This document shows, one piece after another, positions 1-8,916 of a stretch of 64,000 nucleotides of DNA. The DNA is taken from the NCBI RefSeq assembly GCF_001279525.1, contig NZ_LGDY01000002.1, positions 185,210 to 249,209 on the forward strand, read 5' to 3'. The DNA comes from Nocardia sp. NRRL S-836. Lineage in GTDB: Bacteria; Actinomycetota; Actinomycetes; Mycobacteriales; Pseudonocardiaceae. A program made the translations under genes and the position numbers. How positions within the stretch are numbered: the first letter of the stretch is position 1; each line of letters starts with the position of its first letter. Below the pieces are notes generated by a model that saw only the letters and a list, made by a program, of their open reading frames with translations, made no database searches and had not been told where the DNA came from.

Positions 1-843
<843 letters not shown>

Positions 844-852
844 CCTGAACGG

Positions 853-894
853 GGTGAAGGGGAGTCCTCCCAGCCGGGAGGGCTCCCCTTCACC
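853..894. terminator. Bidirectional hairpin terminator between serC and the ABC permease
   Basis: Nineteen-base arms 853-871 and 876-894 pair throughout (one G-T pair) around a 4-base loop. It sits between convergent genes, 9 bp after the serC stop and 20 bp before the permease stop. There is no clear U-tract, which is common for actinobacterial terminators. Confidence 0.85.
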
Positions 895-914
895 GTTCCC
901 CACAGGCACACCCC

Positions 915-2060
915 TCAGGCGAGTGCCTCCGTCGGTGACTGCCGGGCCGCCCGCACCGCCGGGTAGAGCCCGGAGATCGCGCCGATCAGCACGGCCGCGC
1001 CCACTCCCCCGAGCAGCGCGGGCCACGGCAGCGCCGCCGGCCACCGCTGGCTGATCGAGTAGCCGGCCGTGACCGCGATGCCGACGACCACCCCGACCAG
1101 GCCGCCGAGACCGGACAGCAGCACCGACTCGGTGAGGAACTGCCGGCGGATCTGCCTGCGGGTCGCCCCGAGCGCCCGCCGCAGACCGATCTCCCTGCGC
1201 CGTTCCAGCACCGAGATCACCATCGTGTTGGCCACGCCGACGCCGCCGACCAGCAGCGCGACCCCGCCCAGCCCGAGGAACAGCGCGTTGTAGGAGCTCT
1301 CGGCGAGCTTCTGCGCCGCGAGCGCCTCCGAGGGCCGCGACACCTTGACCTCGCCTGCCTGCCGCGGGTTCAGCGTCGGGCCGAGCAGCCTGCGGACGTT
1401 CTCCACCTGCTTCTCGTCCGTGCGCACGTAGACGGTGCCGGCGTGGCCGTCGAACCCGAACGCCTCCTTGGCGGCGTCCCAGCCGACGAGCGCGGACCGG
1501 TCGATCTCCGGTGAGAGCGGCAGCGGCCCGAGGATGCCGACGACGGTGAACCACTGCCCGTCGATCCACAGCTGCGCGCCCGCCTTCTCGATGCCCAGCC
1601 GGGAGGCGGCGGTGCCCCCGAGCACCACCGACTTCTCCCCCGCCGTCAGCCAGCGCCCGGCACGCACGTCGGCGTGCAGCACCTCCGCCAGGTCCTGCTC
1701 GGCCGCCAGCACCTGCAACCCGAGCGTGTCGCCGGCCGGCACGAGGTCGGACCTGCGGACGCTCGCGGAGATGTTCCCGGTGGCGCTGGCACCCGTCACC
1801 GCGCTGATCCGCCTGGCCATCGGCACCGCGGTCTCCGGCAGCTTCGCGTCCTGGCCGAAGAAGTCCTGACCCGGTGCCGCGGTCAGCAGGTTCGTGCCGA
1901 GCGTGGCCATCTTCGCCTTCAACGCCGCCGCGCTGGAGGACGGGATCCCGATCACCGCGACGACGGCGGCGATGCCGATCGCGATGCCCAGCGCGGACAG
2001 CACGGCACGGACCGGGCGGGTCCGCATGCCGAAGAAACCCAGGCGCAGCAGGTCGATCAC
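915..2060 (-). CDS. MacB/FtsX-type ABC transporter permease
   Basis: A 381-aa permease with MacB architecture: one N-terminal membrane helix (about residues 16-38), a large extracytoplasmic MacB_PCD region, then three C-terminal helices. The FtsX cytoplasmic motif [18 protein letters not shown] is clear. It would couple with the ATPase encoded just upstream to drive mechanotransmission-type export or substrate release. I place the start at GTG 2060, which overlaps the ATPase stop as GTGA; a longer frame to 2102 lies inside the ATPase gene. It is the last gene of a coupled operon (lipoprotein, membrane-fusion protein, ATPase, permease) divergent from a two-component system that probably controls it. 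The substrate is unknown. Confidence 0.92.
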   Translation of the reverse strand: MIDLLRLGFFGMRTRPVRAVLSALGIAIGIAAVVAVIGIPSSSAAALKAKMATLGTNLLTAAPGQDFFGQDAKLPETAVPMARRISAVTGASATGNISASVRRSDLVPAGDTLGLQVLAAEQDLAEVLHADVRAGRWLTAGEKSVVLGGTAASRLGIEKAGAQLWIDGQWFTVVGILGPLPLSPEIDRSALVGWDAAKEAFGFDGHAGTVYVRTDEKQVENVRRLLGPTLNPRQAGEVKVSRPSEALAAQKLAESSYNALFLGLGGVALLVGGVGVANTMVISVLERRREIGLRRALGATRRQIRRQFLTESVLLSGLGGLVGVVVGIAVTAGYSISQRWPAALPWPALLGGVGAAVLIGAISGLYPAVRAARQSPTEALA

Positions 2061-2707
2061 ACGATCACCCCGTCGCGGACCTCGACGCGGCGCGGTGCCC
2101 ACGCCGCGATGTCCCGGTCGTGCGTGATGAGCACGATCGTGGTGCCGTCGGCGTTGAGCTTCTCCAGCAGCTCCAGCACACCGGCGCCGTTGCGCGTGTC
2201 CAGGTTCCCGGTCGGCTCGTCGGCCAGCAGGATCCCCGGCGTGTTCACCACGGCCCGCGCGATCGCGACCCGCTGGCGTTCACCGCCGGACAGCTCGTGC
2301 GGTTTGTGCAGCGCGCGGTGGATCAGGCCGACCCGGTCCAGTGCGGACATGGCCATGGCCCGCCGCTTCGACCGCGGCACCCCCGCGTACACCAGTCCGG
2401 CGGCCACGTTCTCGATGGCGGACAGGCCGTCGGTGAGGAAGAACTGCTGGAACACGAACCCGATCGTGCGGGCCCGCAGCGCCGACAAAGCGTTGTCGGA
2501 CAAGGAGGACACGTCGTGGCCGTCGATCCGGACGGTGCCGGTGGTGGGTTTGTCGAGCGTGCCCATCAGGTGCAGCAGCGTCGACTTGCCGGAACCGGAC
2601 GGTCCGACGATCGCGAGCAGCTCGCCGCTCCCGACGGTCAGCGAGACGTCGCGCAGGGCCTGCACACCGCCGGGGTAGGTGCGGCTCGCGTGGTCGACGG
2701 TGATCAC
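2057..2707 (-). CDS. MacB-like ABC transporter ATP-binding protein
   Basis: A 216-aa nucleotide-binding subunit of the MacB/LolD type. Visible motifs are Walker [10 protein letters not shown], signature [14 protein letters not shown], Walker [13 protein letters not shown] and the switch histidine in LITHD. It starts at GTG 2707, overlapping the stop of the upstream membrane-fusion gene by 4 bp, and its own stop overlaps the permease start by 4 bp, so the three are probably translationally coupled. It powers the permease at the inner face of the membrane. The family is certain; the transported compound cannot be told from sequence. Confidence 0.94.
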   Translation of the reverse strand: MITVDHASRTYPGGVQALRDVSLTVGSGELLAIVGPSGSGKSTLLHLMGTLDKPTTGTVRIDGHDVSSLSDNALSALRARTIGFVFQQFFLTDGLSAIENVAAGLVYAGVPRSKRRAMAMSALDRVGLIHRALHKPHELSGGERQRVAIARAVVNTPGILLADEPTGNLDTRNGAGVLELLEKLNADGTTIVLITHDRDIAAWAPRRVEVRDGVIV

Positions 2708-3753
2708 TCCGTGGTCACCACCCTTGTGCCCTCGCTCAGGCCCTCGCCCTGCACCTCGACCTGGCCCTTGGCGAAGATGCCGAGGGTGACCGGGATGGTC
2801 CTGCCGTCCTCGGTCCGCAGGCCGTAGCCGCCCTCGTTGCGCGCGAGCAGCGCGCCGATCGGGACCGCGAGCACGTTCTTCCTGGTGGCGACGGTGAACA
2901 GCGCGGTGACGTTGGCGGTGTCGAGGCCCTCCGCGGCCTTGGGGTCGTCGACCGAGATCGTCAGGACGATCTTCGACTTCTGGTCCGCCCCGGCGCCGGG
3001 GGTGCGGGTGACGCCGGTGATCGTGCCGGTCGTGGGCTTGCCGCCGACGATCGACAGCTCGACCTTCTCACCCTGCTTGGCCAGGCGTTGCTTGGACTGG
3101 TCCAGCTCGACGGTGACCGCGCGCCCGGTGCCGGTGACCTTCATCAGGTCGCCGCCGGCGGGCGCGCCGAGCTGGGTGGTCAGCGCCGCCACGCGGATGG
3201 CACCGGGTTGCACGACGACGTCGCCGGCGCCGAGCTTCCCGGTCTGCTCCAGGCCGTTGGCCTTCTGCCACCTCTTCAGCGCCGTGGCCGTGTAGTAGGT
3301 GAACTTCTCGTCGGGTGCGCCGAAGTCCCGGTACCCGAGGGCGGCCAGGTTCTCCTCCACCACCTTGACGTCGGGGCCGTCCGGCATGCCCTGTTCGAGG
3401 TCGCGGTAGAGCGGCAGCGACCCGTAGAACAACGGCATCGGCTTGGCGTCCGCCCAGAACACCGGCTTGCCCTGCTCGATGACGGCACCCTGGTCCGGCA
3501 GACCGGTGACCGTGCCGCTTTTCCGGCTCGCCAGACCACGCTCCGTCCCGAAGCCCAGCAGGCCGTTGACCGACTGCTGGTCGGCGAGGTCGGTGCGCGT
3601 GACGGCCGTGGTCTTCGCGGGGTCGTTGCGCAGCGGTTCGGCGTTGGCCTGGTCGGCGGCGACCCTCGTGAGCACGACGACGGAGCCGGTGCCGAGGATC
3701 ACCGCCGCGACGAGCGCGGCGATGAGAACCTTCCTGTTGACGCTGCGCCTCAT
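2704..3753 (-). CDS. Membrane-fusion (HlyD-like) protein with peptidoglycan-binding domain
   Basis: A 349-aa protein starting [19 protein letters not shown], with one N-terminal membrane helix (about 9-29). The middle part (about 120-195; [11 protein letters not shown] ... [14 protein letters not shown]) is a PG_binding_1-like fold. The C-terminal part resembles the beta-barrel and membrane-proximal domains of RND/MacB adaptors ([13 protein letters not shown]). This actinobacterial variant combines wall binding with the adaptor role in MacB-type cassettes. The ATG at 3753 overlaps the lipoprotein stop as ATGA; an in-frame extension to 4131 runs through the lipoprotein gene and is rejected. 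It probably links the permease to the cell wall. Confidence 0.88.
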   Translation of the reverse strand: MRRSVNRKVLIAALVAAVILGTGSVVVLTRVAADQANAEPLRNDPAKTTAVTRTDLADQQSVNGLLGFGTERGLASRKSGTVTGLPDQGAVIEQGKPVFWADAKPMPLFYGSLPLYRDLEQGMPDGPDVKVVEENLAALGYRDFGAPDEKFTYYTATALKRWQKANGLEQTGKLGAGDVVVQPGAIRVAALTTQLGAPAGGDLMKVTGTGRAVTVELDQSKQRLAKQGEKVELSIVGGKPTTGTITGVTRTPGAGADQKSKIVLTISVDDPKAAEGLDTANVTALFTVATRKNVLAVPIGALLARNEGGYGLRTEDGRTIPVTLGIFAKGQVEVQGEGLSEGTRVVTTE

Positions 3754-4250
3754 CCGACGGGCCTCGCCGGAACCATGCCCTCGCCGAAGCCGCAGTCCTT
3801 CATGTCCTGCTCGACCTTGTCGTCGTCGATGTTCGGCAGCTCTCTGACCTCGGGCCCGCCACCGCCGTCGAACTTCGGGTCCGGCCAGTCGTGCCCCTTG
3901 TCCCGCATGCACTTCGCCTGCTTGCGGAACCTGTCCTGGTCCTCCGGCGACGGTGGCTTGAGCTCGCCGCCGTTGGGCAGGTGCTTCTTGCAGGCCTCGT
4001 GGGCGGCGTTCATCTTCTCCAGGTCCGGAGGCCCCGAGTCGCCGCCGTCGCCGGGCACCGCCTGGATCACCACGCCGCCGCCGTCGCCCTGCTTCGGGTC
4101 CGGCATGTCGACACCGTTCTCCCGCATGCACCTGGCGAACTGGACCATGTCGCCGGTGCCGTCCTTCTTGGCCTCCGGCTGCTGTTCCTTCGTGCCGCAG
4201 GCGGTGAGTGCCAGGAGCACGGCCAGCAGCACCCCGATGGTGGATTTCAT
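3750..4250 (-). CDS. Lipoprotein with duplicated Cys-Met-Arg motif, first gene of efflux cassette
   Basis: A 166-aa predicted lipoprotein: signal peptide MKSTIGVLLAVLLALTAC with the lipobox ending LTAC, Cys18 being the lipidated residue. The mature part holds two related motifs, ARCMRENGVDMPDPK and AKCMRDKGHDWPDPK, separated by a low-complexity Gly/Asp-rich stretch. Two further cysteines (EACKKHL and KDCGFG) give two probable Cys pairs. I do not recognise a named domain. It heads a coupled four-gene operon with a MacB-like transporter and lies divergent to an OmpR-type regulator gene. It could act as a surface substrate-binding or sensing subunit; this is inference from context. Confidence 0.82.
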   Translation of the reverse strand: MKSTIGVLLAVLLALTACGTKEQQPEAKKDGTGDMVQFARCMRENGVDMPDPKQGDGGGVVIQAVPGDGGDSGPPDLEKMNAAHEACKKHLPNGGELKPPSPEDQDRFRKQAKCMRDKGHDWPDPKFDGGGGPEVRELPNIDDDKVEQDMKDCGFGEGMVPARPVG

Positions 4251-4339
4251 GGCGACAGGTCTACGGAGCGCGTCATTCGGCGCCGTTAAGGGAAAGGCTT
4301 TATCCGGCGCTTATGCCCGGTTCGCGGAGACTGTGCGTC

Positions 4340-4999
4340 ATGCGTGTGCTGGTGGTCGAGGACGAACGGTTGCTCGCGGACACCGTCGCCGAGGGCCTGC
4401 GCCGGTTCTCGATGGCGGTCGACGTCTGCTACGACGGCGAGGCCGCGCTGGAACGGGTCGGGGTGCACGCCTACGACGTGGTGGTGCTCGACCGCGACCT
4501 GCCGCTGGTGCACGGTGACCAGGTCTGCAAGGCCGTGCACGCGAACGGCGGCGAGGCACGTGTGCTGATGCTGACCGCCGCGGCCGAGGTGGACGACCGG
4601 GTCGCCGGGCTCGGGCTGGGTGCCGACGACTACCTGACCAAGCCGTTCGCGTTCGCCGAGCTGGTGGCACGGGTGCAGGCGCTGGGCCGGCGCGCGCGGC
4701 CCGCGTTGCCGCCGGTGCTCGAACGCGCGGGGGTGACGCTGGACCTGCCGCGGCACCAGGCGTCGCGGGACGGGCGGTTCCTGCCGCTCTCGCCCAAGGA
4801 GTTCGCGGTGCTGGAGGTGCTGATGCGGGCGGAGGGCAACGTCGTGAGCGCGGAGGAGCTGCTGGAGAAGGCGTGGGACGAGCACGCCGACCCGTTCACC
4901 AACGCGGTGCGGGTGGCGGTGATGACGTTGCGCCGCAAGCTGGGCGCGCCGCAGGTCATCGAGACCGTGCCCGGTGCCGGCTACCGGTTCGGCCCGTGA
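4340..4999 (+). CDS. OmpR/PhoB-family response regulator
   Basis: A 219-aa response regulator. The receiver domain (1-115) has the acidic pair E7-D8, phosphoacceptor D51 in VVVLDRDLPL, and the conserved Lys in LTKPFAFAEL. A PhoB-type winged helix (about 125-219) ends in VPGAGYRFGP. The ATG at 4340 begins MRVLVVEDE, the canonical receiver start; upstream in-frame codons would add a non-homologous tail. The stop overlaps the kinase GTG as GTGA. It is divergent from the lipoprotein/ABC cassette with an 89-bp AT-richer gap that must hold both promoters, so regulation of the cassette is likely but inferred. Confidence 0.94.
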   Translation: MRVLVVEDERLLADTVAEGLRRFSMAVDVCYDGEAALERVGVHAYDVVVLDRDLPLVHGDQVCKAVHANGGEARVLMLTAAAEVDDRVAGLGLGADDYLTKPFAFAELVARVQALGRRARPALPPVLERAGVTLDLPRHQASRDGRFLPLSPKEFAVLEVLMRAEGNVVSAEELLEKAWDEHADPFTNAVRVAVMTLRRKLGAPQVIETVPGAGYRFGP

Positions 5000-6141
5000 C
5001 CCTGCGGACCAGGCTGACGGCCTGGTACGGCGGGGTGTTCCTGATCGCCGGCGTCGCGCTGGTCGGGCTCAACTACTGGCTGCTGGCCGACTGGTTCGTG
5101 CCCGCCGACGGCGTCGCGGTGGCGACCGACCCGACGATGGCGCGCACCGTCCCGTTGAACGACGTGCAGACGCTGGACGTGGCCGCGCTGCCCCAGGACG
5201 CCGTCGTGCTGTCCGCGGCGGCGGTCAAGACGGACATCCTGGCCACGGTGCTGTGGCAGTCGGCCATCGCGCTGGTGGTGGCGGCGGTGCTGGCGGTGTG
5301 GCTGGGCTGGGTGGTGGCCGGGCGGGTGCTGGCGCCGCTGCACGAGATCACCACGACCGCGCACCGGCTGGAGGCGACCCGGCTCGACCAGCGCATCGAG
5401 CTGGAGGGGCCGCCGGACGAGCTCAAGGAGCTCGCGGACACCTTCGACGGGATGCTCGACCGGCTCGCGTCGTCGTTCGACAGCCAGAAGCGGTTCGTCG
5501 CGAACGCCTCCCACGAGCTGCGCACGCCGCTCGCGGTGCAGCGGACGTTGATCGAGGTGGCGCTGGCCGACCCGGACGTCTCCGCCGAGACCCGCAGGCT
5601 CGGCGCGCACCTGCTCGACACGAACGAGCGCAGCGAGAAGCTCATCGACGGGCTGCTGGTGCTCGCCCGGAGCGACCGCGGGCTCAGCACCCGTGAACCG
5701 GTGTGGCTGGACGAGGTGGTGGACGACGAGGTGGCCTCGTGCGCGGCATTGGCGGCCGAGAAAAAAGTCACGTTTGCGGTCGAGTCGCGCAGGTATCTGG
5801 TCGACGGCGACCCCGTCCTACTTGCCCAGCTCGTCGGCAACCTGTTGCGCAACGCGGTCCTCTACAACGAGCCGGGCGGGTCCGTGTCGGTGCGGCTTGA
5901 TCGACAACTCGTCGTCGCGAACACCGGTCCCACCGTGCCTGCGCAGGCGGTACCCGGGTTGTTCGAGCCCTTTCGACGTCTCCGCGACCGCACGGGGACC
6001 GCCGGATCGGGCCTCGGGCTGTCGATCGCGCAGTCCGTGGCGAGGGCGCACCAGGGCTCGGTGAAGGCTCGTCCGAACGGGGGAGGCGGGCTGGTGGTCG
6101 AGGTGAACCTTCCGGAAACCGGCGTGCGGCAGGGCCCGTGA
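4996..6141 (+). CDS. Sensor histidine kinase partner of the OmpR-type regulator
   Basis: A 381-aa membrane kinase. Two helices (about 12-34 and 78-105) flank a short extracytoplasmic loop of about 45 residues, followed by HAMP, a HisKA domain with phosphoacceptor His173 in NASHELRTPL, the N-box NLLRNAVLYNEPGG and the glycine-rich GSGLGLSIAQS. The GTG at 4996 overlaps the regulator stop. The small sensor loop suggests intramembrane or envelope sensing, often seen in kinases paired with MacB-like transporters. The start codon TTG/GTG choice is fixed by the overlap. The signal is unknown. Confidence 0.93.
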   Translation: MTLRTRLTAWYGGVFLIAGVALVGLNYWLLADWFVPADGVAVATDPTMARTVPLNDVQTLDVAALPQDAVVLSAAAVKTDILATVLWQSAIALVVAAVLAVWLGWVVAGRVLAPLHEITTTAHRLEATRLDQRIELEGPPDELKELADTFDGMLDRLASSFDSQKRFVANASHELRTPLAVQRTLIEVALADPDVSAETRRLGAHLLDTNERSEKLIDGLLVLARSDRGLSTREPVWLDEVVDDEVASCAALAAEKKVTFAVESRRYLVDGDPVLLAQLVGNLLRNAVLYNEPGGSVSVRLDRQLVVANTGPTVPAQAVPGLFEPFRRLRDRTGTAGSGLGLSIAQSVARAHQGSVKARPNGGGGLVVEVNLPETGVRQGP

Positions 6142-6242
6142 ACTGGCAAGATCACGTAAAGATATCGGCGAGTCTCCCACCTCGAGGCGGCTCGTTGTCC
6201 TAACGTTCTTCGCTGGCGAGGTGCAAATTCAGGGAGGCCACG

Positions 6243-7184
6243 ATGCGAGCGCTGCGAGTCATCGGGCTCGACGAGGACGGCAAGTCCGTCATCCTCGAGG
6301 ACCCCGAAAACCGCGGCGAGCGCTTCAAGCTCCCCGCCGACGAGCGCCTGCGGGCGGCACTGCGCGGTGACCTGGCCCGTCTCGGCCAGATGCAGATCGA
6401 GTCGGGCGAGGCCCAGATGCGGCCGCGTGAAATCCAGGCGCGCATCCGCGCCGGCGAGTCGATCGAGCAGGTCGCCGCCGCGGCCGGACTGCCCACGCAC
6501 CGCATCGAGCGCTTCGCCTACCCCGTGCTCCTGGAGCGGTCGCGCACGGCCGACCTGGCCCAGCGCGCCCACCCGGTGCGCGAGGACGGACCGGACGTGC
6601 AGACGCTCGGCGAGGTCGTCGCGCACTCCTTCGGGCTGCGCGGCCACGACCTGAGCGACACGTCGTGGGACTCGTGGCGCGGTGACGACGGCCGCTGGAT
6701 CGTGCAGCTGCACTGGAAGACCGGTCGCTCGGACAACCGGGCGCACTGGGCGTTCCACCCCGGTGCGCAGGGCGGCACGGTCACGGCGCTGGACGAGGCC
6801 GCGGTCGACCTGATGGACCCGAACCCGAACCGCACGCTGCGCACGGTGCGCCCGGTGACGCAACTGGCCCGGCAGGCGCTGGAGGCGACTCCCGTGCTGA
6901 CCGTGCCCGTTCCCGCGGTGGAGGGGCCGGTCGCGGCGTCTGCGATCGCGCCGGCACCGCCCGCCCCGGTGGTGGAGCAGCCGGAGCCGGAGGAGCAGCC
7001 GGAGCCGGAGCACGTTCCGGCCCAGGCCACGGACTCCCCCGCCGCCCCGGTGGCGGACCCGGAGTCGGTGCCCGCGGCGGAGAAGCCGGTCCGCAAGGAC
7101 CCCGCGCCGAAGAGGGGGAAGAAGAACCACCCCATCGTGCCTTCGTGGGAGGACGTTTTACTCGGCGTGCGGTCGAACCGCTGA
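6243..7184 (+). CDS. sepH: Cell-division regulator SepH (DUF3071)
   Basis: A 313-aa protein with the DUF3071 N-terminus MRALRVIGLDEDGKSVILED, a helix-turn-helix-like segment (REIQARIRAGESIEQVAAAAGL, about 60-82), a Trp-rich part (WDSWRGDDGRWIVQLHW) and a long Pro/Glu/Ala linker. It ends in the conserved tail motif VPSWEDVLLGVR. In Streptomyces, SepH binds FtsZ and promotes its assembly during septation; that function is known for the family, not shown here. A good ribosome-binding site (GGGAGG) precedes ATG 6243. The gene lies near serC and a TrmH-like methyltransferase, as in mycobacteria. Identification is strong. Confidence 0.93.
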   Translation: MRALRVIGLDEDGKSVILEDPENRGERFKLPADERLRAALRGDLARLGQMQIESGEAQMRPREIQARIRAGESIEQVAAAAGLPTHRIERFAYPVLLERSRTADLAQRAHPVREDGPDVQTLGEVVAHSFGLRGHDLSDTSWDSWRGDDGRWIVQLHWKTGRSDNRAHWAFHPGAQGGTVTALDEAAVDLMDPNPNRTLRTVRPVTQLARQALEATPVLTVPVPAVEGPVAASAIAPAPPAPVVEQPEPEEQPEPEHVPAQATDSPAAPVADPESVPAAEKPVRKDPAPKRGKKNHPIVPSWEDVLLGVRSNR

Positions 7185-7200
7185 CTGAGACGCCGACTCC

Positions 7201-7548
7201 ATGGGACGTCGTGTCGCGCTGGCTGCCGGAGTGGGTGCATTCCTCGGGCTGGTCTGGTGGGGAGTGTTCGGACTCATCGCGTCGGGCGCTGTCTGCACGA
7301 AGGACGACTACGGGTGCCTCGGCACCGCCGTCGTGACCGTGCCGGTCTTCGCGGTGGTGGCGGCGGTGGCGGGGTGGCTCGTGCTGCGGGCTCTGAAGGT
7401 GTCGCGGGCCGGGCCGCTGGCCGTGCCCGCGACGCTCATGGCCGTGGCGGCGATCGTGTTCTTCGTGCTCGGGCACTTCTGGGCGGCTGTGCCGATCTTC
7501 ACCGCGCTGTACGCGCTGGCCGCCGTGCTGACCGCGGCGCGCTCGTGA
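7201..7548 (+). CDS. Small four-helix membrane protein (first of three related)
   Basis: A 115-aa protein with four predicted membrane helices (about 5-28, 38-63, 67-90 and 94-112) and no recognised domain. A Cys pair (VCTKDDYGC) sits in the first external loop. The last helix reads ALYALAAVLTAARS, similar to the ends of the next two proteins (AYALAALFTSRR and AYGLVALFTFRK), so the three may be tandem paralogs. It begins 16 bp after sepH and may be cotranscribed with it. Function unknown. Confidence 0.7.
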   Translation: MGRRVALAAGVGAFLGLVWWGVFGLIASGAVCTKDDYGCLGTAVVTVPVFAVVAAVAGWLVLRALKVSRAGPLAVPATLMAVAAIVFFVLGHFWAAVPIFTALYALAAVLTAARS

Positions 7549-7612
7549 AGGTGTTGTGGAGGTCCTGCGCAGAACGGCCCGGTCCCGTCCTCGATCGGCT
7601 AGATCTGGGCGC

Positions 7613-7987
7613 ATGGTGGTGCGCACTGTCGTGGGGGCGGTGACCGGAGCGGTCGTCGGCGCGGGGTTCGTGGTGACGGTGCACGAGCTGCCGTCCAGGG
7701 GCCCCGGCTACCTGGTCCTCGCCGCGGTCCCGGTGCTCTTCGCGTTCTGGGCGTTCGTGGCGGGGGTCCTGATCGCGGGCGGGTTCCGGCTGGGCCGGCA
7801 GGAACGCGGCTGGTGGGCGACCGGCATCGGCAGCGGGCTGTGGGTCGTGGTGGTCGTGTCGCTGGTGCTGGGCCGGGTGTTCTCGAAGCACGCCTATCCG
7901 CAGCTCGTCGAGGTCGTGTTGATCCTCGTGCCGTGCGTGGCCTACGCGCTCGCGGCCCTGTTCACGTCACGGCGGCCGGTCGCGTGA
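7613..7987 (+). CDS. Small four-helix membrane protein (second of three related)
   Basis: A 124-aa protein counted from the ATG at 7613 (MVVRTVVGAVTGAVVG). An in-frame GTG at 7556 would add 19 basic residues that look unlike a real N-terminus. Four hydrophobic segments are spaced as in its neighbours, and it ends AYALAALFTSRRPVA. A TAGATC-like minus-10 just upstream of 7613 would fit a short leader. No domain is recognised; function unknown. Confidence 0.65.
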   Translation: MVVRTVVGAVTGAVVGAGFVVTVHELPSRGPGYLVLAAVPVLFAFWAFVAGVLIAGGFRLGRQERGWWATGIGSGLWVVVVVSLVLGRVFSKHAYPQLVEVVLILVPCVAYALAALFTSRRPVA

Positions 7988-8157
7988 CGCCGCGGGTGCC
8001 GCTGATGGCGATGATCGCGGTGTAGGGCGGTCCCGGCCGGGGGTACCCGCCGTTCGTGATCGCGGTGGCCGGGTGCGTCCCGGCCGGTGTGCTCACCCCG
8101 CCGGTGCCGTCGCTCCGGCGGTTCTCCGGGTCCCCACGAGCGATTACGGTGGCAGGC

Positions 8158-8577
8158 GTGACCGAACAGAGCACCGCGGGCAAGACGGGCAGGACGGGAC
8201 GACGGCTGCTGCTGCGGGTCGTGTTGTCGATGGTCGTCGGCGCCGGGCTGGTGCTCGGGTGGACGTGGGCCTACGAGGGCGGCGCGCTGAAGTCGTGGCT
8301 CGACAGCACGTCGATGTCGGAGTTCCTGCTGCTCGTGCTGATCGGGCTGCCGCTCGCGCTGGTGTCGTCGCTCGTGCTCGCGGGGCCGGTCCTGTGGGTG
8401 TTCGGGGTGCGGCCGGTGTGGCCGGTCATCCTGCTCGGACCGGTGCTGCTGGGCATCGGGCTGTACTTCAAGGTGCACGAGCCGGTGCTCGGGTGGTTCT
8501 CGAACCGGCACCACGCCGAGGCGCTGCTCGCGGCCGTGGCCTACGGGCTCGTGGCGTTGTTCACGTTCAGGAAGTAG
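8158..8577 (+). CDS. Small four-helix membrane protein (third of three related)
   Basis: A 139-aa protein counted from GTG 8158 (VTEQSTAGKTG), with a short basic N-terminus, four hydrophobic segments and the ending AYGLVALFTFRK. The sequence just upstream (TTACGGT...) could be a minus-10 for a leaderless or near-leaderless transcript, which favours this start over the in-frame ATG at 8056. Its stop overlaps the end of the convergent gene by 11 bp. It resembles the two preceding small membrane proteins in size and C-terminus. Function unknown. Confidence 0.66.
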   Translation: MTEQSTAGKTGRTGRRLLLRVVLSMVVGAGLVLGWTWAYEGGALKSWLDSTSMSEFLLLVLIGLPLALVSSLVLAGPVLWVFGVRPVWPVILLGPVLLGIGLYFKVHEPVLGWFSNRHHAEALLAAVAYGLVALFTFRK

Positions 8578-8800
8578 CCGGTACCTCGTCCAGCAGGTGC
8601 AGGTCCCAGCCCTCCCGCTCGCACCAGTCCTCCGCCTCCTCGCGGGAGACGGCCACGGCGTGCCGGGGGCGTTGACCGGCGAGGTGGTCCCAGCCGTCGG
8701 GCGCCAGGACGAAGTTCACCCCATCGCGTGAGGCGATGAGCCTTCCGTGCGGAAACGCCATCGTCTGCTCGCTGCGCAGAAACCGCGTCATGGTGGTCAT
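8567..8800 (-). CDS. Small hypothetical soluble protein
   Basis: A 77-aa acidic protein, MTTMTRFLRSEQTMAFPHG..., with two tryptophans in a C-terminal helix-rich segment (SREEAEDWCEREGWDLHLL). A second ATG three codons in is an equally possible start. Codon third-position GC is typical of real genes here. It is convergent with, and overlaps by 11 bp, the membrane protein ending at 8577. I recognise no family. Confidence 0.55.
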   Translation of the reverse strand: MTTMTRFLRSEQTMAFPHGRLIASRDGVNFVLAPDGWDHLAGQRPRHAVAVSREEAEDWCEREGWDLHLLDEVPATS

Positions 8801-8916
8801 CGTGCCCTTGACCTCGACCTAAGTCGAGCCAGCAGGCTCGCCGGTGCGGAAAAACCGGATGCTGAGTGTCGGTGCTCCTTCGTACTGTCGAGGAACACCA
8901 AGAGGGGGCTCATCGC

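Noticed and set aside
4251..4339. Direct repeats for the OmpR-type regulator in the divergent gap
   Set aside because: The gap is AT-richer with TTAAGGG and TTTATCC, but I could not define a convincing repeat pair.
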